In this document: in pieces, positions 62,253-64,000 of the stretch
How positions within the stretch are numbered: position 1 is the stretch's first letter
Layout: each line of letters opens with the position of its first letter
Assembly: GCA_014237715.1 (NCBI GenBank)
Contig: JAAZZG010000004.1
Span: forward strand, 140,754-204,753
Direction of reading: 5' to 3'
Origin: Acidimicrobiales bacterium
GTDB taxonomy: Bacteria > Actinomycetota > Acidimicrobiia > Acidimicrobiales > MedAcidi-G1
DNA length: 64,000 bases
Notes under the pieces: generated by a model
Database searches by the model: none
Told to the model about the DNA's origin: nothing
The model's input: the letters and a program-made list of their open reading frames with translations, nothing else
Translations under genes and position numbers: made by a program

Positions 62253-62953
62253 GCGGCCAGTACCTCGTCGGTCGGCCCGTCGGCCACGATCTGGCCGTCC
62301 TGCAGCCAGATCACCCGGTCACAGGATCGTCGGATCTCTCCCAGGTCGTGGCTGACCAGCAGCACCGTTCCGGAGTCGGCCCGATGCTCGTCGAGTCGCC
62401 GGGCGCTCTTCTCGCGAAACGCCCGGTCTCCGACGGCCAGCGCCTCGTCGATTAGCAGGATCTCCGGTGAGGTGGCGGTAGCCACCGAGAAGTGGAGTCG
62501 GGCCCGCATGCCCGACGAGTAGGTCTCCATCCGCATGTCGATGGCGTCGCCCAGCCCGGTGAACTCGACGACCGCTGGAACCAGGTCGTCGACGGCGGCC
62601 CTGTCCAGGCCCTGGGCCAGCAGGCCGACCTCGATGTTTCGTCGACCGGTCAGCTGGTTGCGTAGCACGGCCTGTACACCCAGGAAGGCCGGAACCGACC
62701 GGACCAGGATCTCCCCGGCTGACACGGGCAGGAGGCCGGTGGTGGCCTGCAGAAGGGTGGTCTTGCCCGAGCCGTTGGGGCCGACCACGCCCACGCTCTC
62801 GCCCACGTGGACGTCAAATGTCACGCCCCGCACGGCGTGCACCTGCTGGGCGGCCGGACGTTGGCCACGGAGCAGGTCGCGGATGAGGGGGCGGTGCGAC
62901 CGGATGGTGTAGGTCACCTCGGCGCCCACGCAGCGCAGGGCCAGGGCGGTCAT
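62237..62953 (-). CDS. ABC-2 polysaccharide exporter ATPase, short form
   Basis: A 238-residue ATPase with Walker A GPNGSGKTT, signature TYSSGMRARL, Walker B ILLIDEALAVGD and VSHDLGEI. It is of the polysaccharide/teichoic acid exporter group but has no C-terminal binding domain, unlike the Wzt at 57533. The ATG overlaps the permease stop. This second exporter would therefore act on a different or uncapped polymer, by inference. Confidence 0.9.
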   Translation of the reverse strand: MTALALRCVGAEVTYTIRSHRPLIRDLLRGQRPAAQQVHAVRGVTFDVHVGESVGVVGPNGSGKTTLLQATTGLLPVSAGEILVRSVPAFLGVQAVLRNQLTGRRNIEVGLLAQGLDRAAVDDLVPAVVEFTGLGDAIDMRMETYSSGMRARLHFSVATATSPEILLIDEALAVGDRAFREKSARRLDEHRADSGTVLLVSHDLGEIRRSCDRVIWLQDGQIVADGPTDEVLAAYEAS

Positions 62954-63795
62954 CCGGTCCGCCCGTAGGTCTGTTCGCCGGCCCGGAACACGGCGAACCC
63001 GGCCACCAGCGCCACCAGTGCCCAGGCCACGGCGGCCGCGGCCTCCACCACGGTGGCCGGTCCGCCGACCATGACCCACCGCCAGGCCGTCACGTAGACG
63101 TACATCGGGTTGAGGGCGAACAGGCCCCGCAGCAGGGCGTCGTCCACGTAGTGGTCGACCGAGTAGAGGACTCCCGACACGTAGAACAGCAGGCGGAAGA
63201 CGAACGGCAGCAGGTTCTCGAGGTCGCGGTACAGGTGGTTGAACCGGGCGGCGGCGAAGCTGGCGCCCAGGCTGAACATGGACTGCAGGGCGAACAGCAC
63301 GGGCAGGAGCAGCCAGCGGGCGGTCGGTGCGTTGCCGTGGGCCACGACGACGACCAGCATCACCGCGAACACCGGGCCGAAGGCCACGGCCTGGCCGACC
63401 GAGTTGGACAGCGGCAGGGTGGCCCTAGGGAACCGCAGGGTCCGGATGAGGCCCATGGACGACACCATCGACCGGGCGCCGTCGCTGATGATCCGCTGGG
63501 AGTAGTGGAAGGCGAACACGCCGAGGGTCAGGAAGACCAGGTAGCTGTCCACCCCCCGGTCAATGGGCATGATCACGCCGAACACCAGAAAGTAGACGCC
63601 GACCTGGAGCAGGGGGTTGAGCACCAGCCAGGCGCCGCCTAGCAGGGTGTGGGCGTTCTGGGAGCGCAGGTCGTTGAGCGGCACCCGGACGATGTAGTCC
63701 CGCCGGGCCCATAGGTCGCGCAGGTAGATGCCCAGTGGTGTGGGTCGACCGATCGGGAAGAGCCCGTCGGTGGAGGGTTCGGTGGGGGTGGTCAT
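62950..63795 (-). CDS. ABC-2 polysaccharide exporter permease (second system)
   Basis: A 281-residue permease with six helices, of the Wzm/TagG type: IYLRDLWARRDYIVRVPLNDLRSQN coupling helix, GLIRTLRFPRATLP, ARFNHLYRDLENLLPF and ALNPMYVYVTAWR. It pairs with the ATPase at 62237. The ATG is preferred over an upstream start at 63984, which would overlap the next gene. A TACCCT box lies about 32 nt upstream. Confidence 0.92.
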   Translation of the reverse strand: MTTPTEPSTDGLFPIGRPTPLGIYLRDLWARRDYIVRVPLNDLRSQNAHTLLGGAWLVLNPLLQVGVYFLVFGVIMPIDRGVDSYLVFLTLGVFAFHYSQRIISDGARSMVSSMGLIRTLRFPRATLPLSNSVGQAVAFGPVFAVMLVVVVAHGNAPTARWLLLPVLFALQSMFSLGASFAAARFNHLYRDLENLLPFVFRLLFYVSGVLYSVDHYVDDALLRGLFALNPMYVYVTAWRWVMVGGPATVVEAAAAVAWALVALVAGFAVFRAGEQTYGRTG

Positions 63796-63898
63796 CGATG
63801 TGGGGTGTCCCGTCGATCGGGACCGGTGACAGGGTAGGCGGGGGCCCGACCGGGGGTGGTTCACCGTCGGTGGTCTCCGTGTAGCACCATCTGTGTCG

Positions 63899-64000
63899 AT
63901 GGAACGCGAAACCACCCCCCTTGGAGTACCGGCCGACGGGCCGCTGGTCCACGTGGTGTGGGGGACCAAGGCCGAGGCCATCAAGGTGGCGCCGGTGCTG
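63899..64000 (+). CDS. UDP-GlcNAc 2-epimerase-like protein, N-terminal fragment cut by window edge
   Basis: Thirty-four codons from ATG at 63899: a short start, then VHVVWGTKAEAIKVAPVL, which matches the first strand and G-T-(R/K)-x-E-A-I-K motif of WecB-type non-hydrolysing UDP-N-acetylglucosamine 2-epimerases. It continues beyond the window. In a polysaccharide region this function fits. The gene is divergent from the second exporter. Confidence 0.6.
   Translation, partial: MERETTPLGVPADGPLVHVVWGTKAEAIKVAPVL

Overview
The window is high-GC DNA whose gene content points to an actinobacterium. The steroid-ring genes, the LysM-SpoIID envelope protein and the AccD, LeuA and LipA types suggest a free-living, probably aquatic member of the class Acidimicrobiia. 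That placement is inference; the window holds no rRNA or other phylogenetic marker. GTG starts are common, genes are tightly packed, and many adjacent genes share a GTGA stop/start overlap. Many first genes of transcription units carry a TAnnnT hexamer only 6-8 nt before the start codon, which suggests leaderless mRNAs.

Layout. (1) 1-6863: a truncated SDR, an NTF2-like protein, a CYP125/142-like P450, a sugar-epimerase-like protein, a five-bladed propeller glycosidase-like protein and three SDRs, the last resembling IpdF. (2) 6865-11532: an MBL hydrolase, then a minus-strand assimilatory sulfur unit (siroheme synthesis plus ferredoxin-sulfite reductase) headed by a decayed CysH C-terminus. 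(3) 11735-19240: a small unknown gene, a SET-domain gene, and a divergent SDR/ipdABC-acyl-CoA dehydrogenase cluster for steroid C/D-ring breakdown. The palindrome between the divergent genes recurs word for word upstream of another steroid-type SDR at 5 kb. (4) 19237-26851: LMW phosphatase, AzlCD exporter, hemolysin III, lipoprotein, acyl-CoA carboxylase, aminotransferase, S9 peptidase. (5) 26852-33634: leucine synthesis, with leuA behind a leucine-rich leader peptide and hairpin, and leuCD on the other strand with a beta-propeller lipoprotein. (6) 33718-38891: a DsbE/MPT53-like lipoprotein with an in-frame TGA exactly at the first catalytic Cys (candidate selenoprotein), divergent from a 29-residue membrane peptide, dihydrolipoyl dehydrogenase, a 2-oxoacid dehydrogenase E2 and a LipB-LipA fusion. 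(7) 38951-45123: M24 peptidase, membrane protein, cobalamin adenosyltransferase, PepA, sirtuin, rhodanese-MoeB. (8) 45191-64000: a cell-surface polysaccharide region with UDP-glucose dehydrogenase, a flippase, LysM-SpoIID protein, rmlACBD, a large membrane protein, two separate ABC-2 exporters, a polyprenyl-phosphate sugar transferase, a GT2 and the start of a WecB-like epimerase.

How the parts fit. The P450, SDRs, IpdABC and paired acyl-CoA dehydrogenases look like parts of one steroid-degradation regulon under an unidentified TetR-like repressor. E3, E2 and LipBA form a lipoate-enzyme operon in which the cofactor maker is translationally coupled to the lipoylated protein. In the surface region, Wzm, Wzt with a C-terminal domain, and a methyltransferase/kinase-like protein form a coupled operon resembling the WbdD-type chain-capping and export systems of Gram-negative O antigens.
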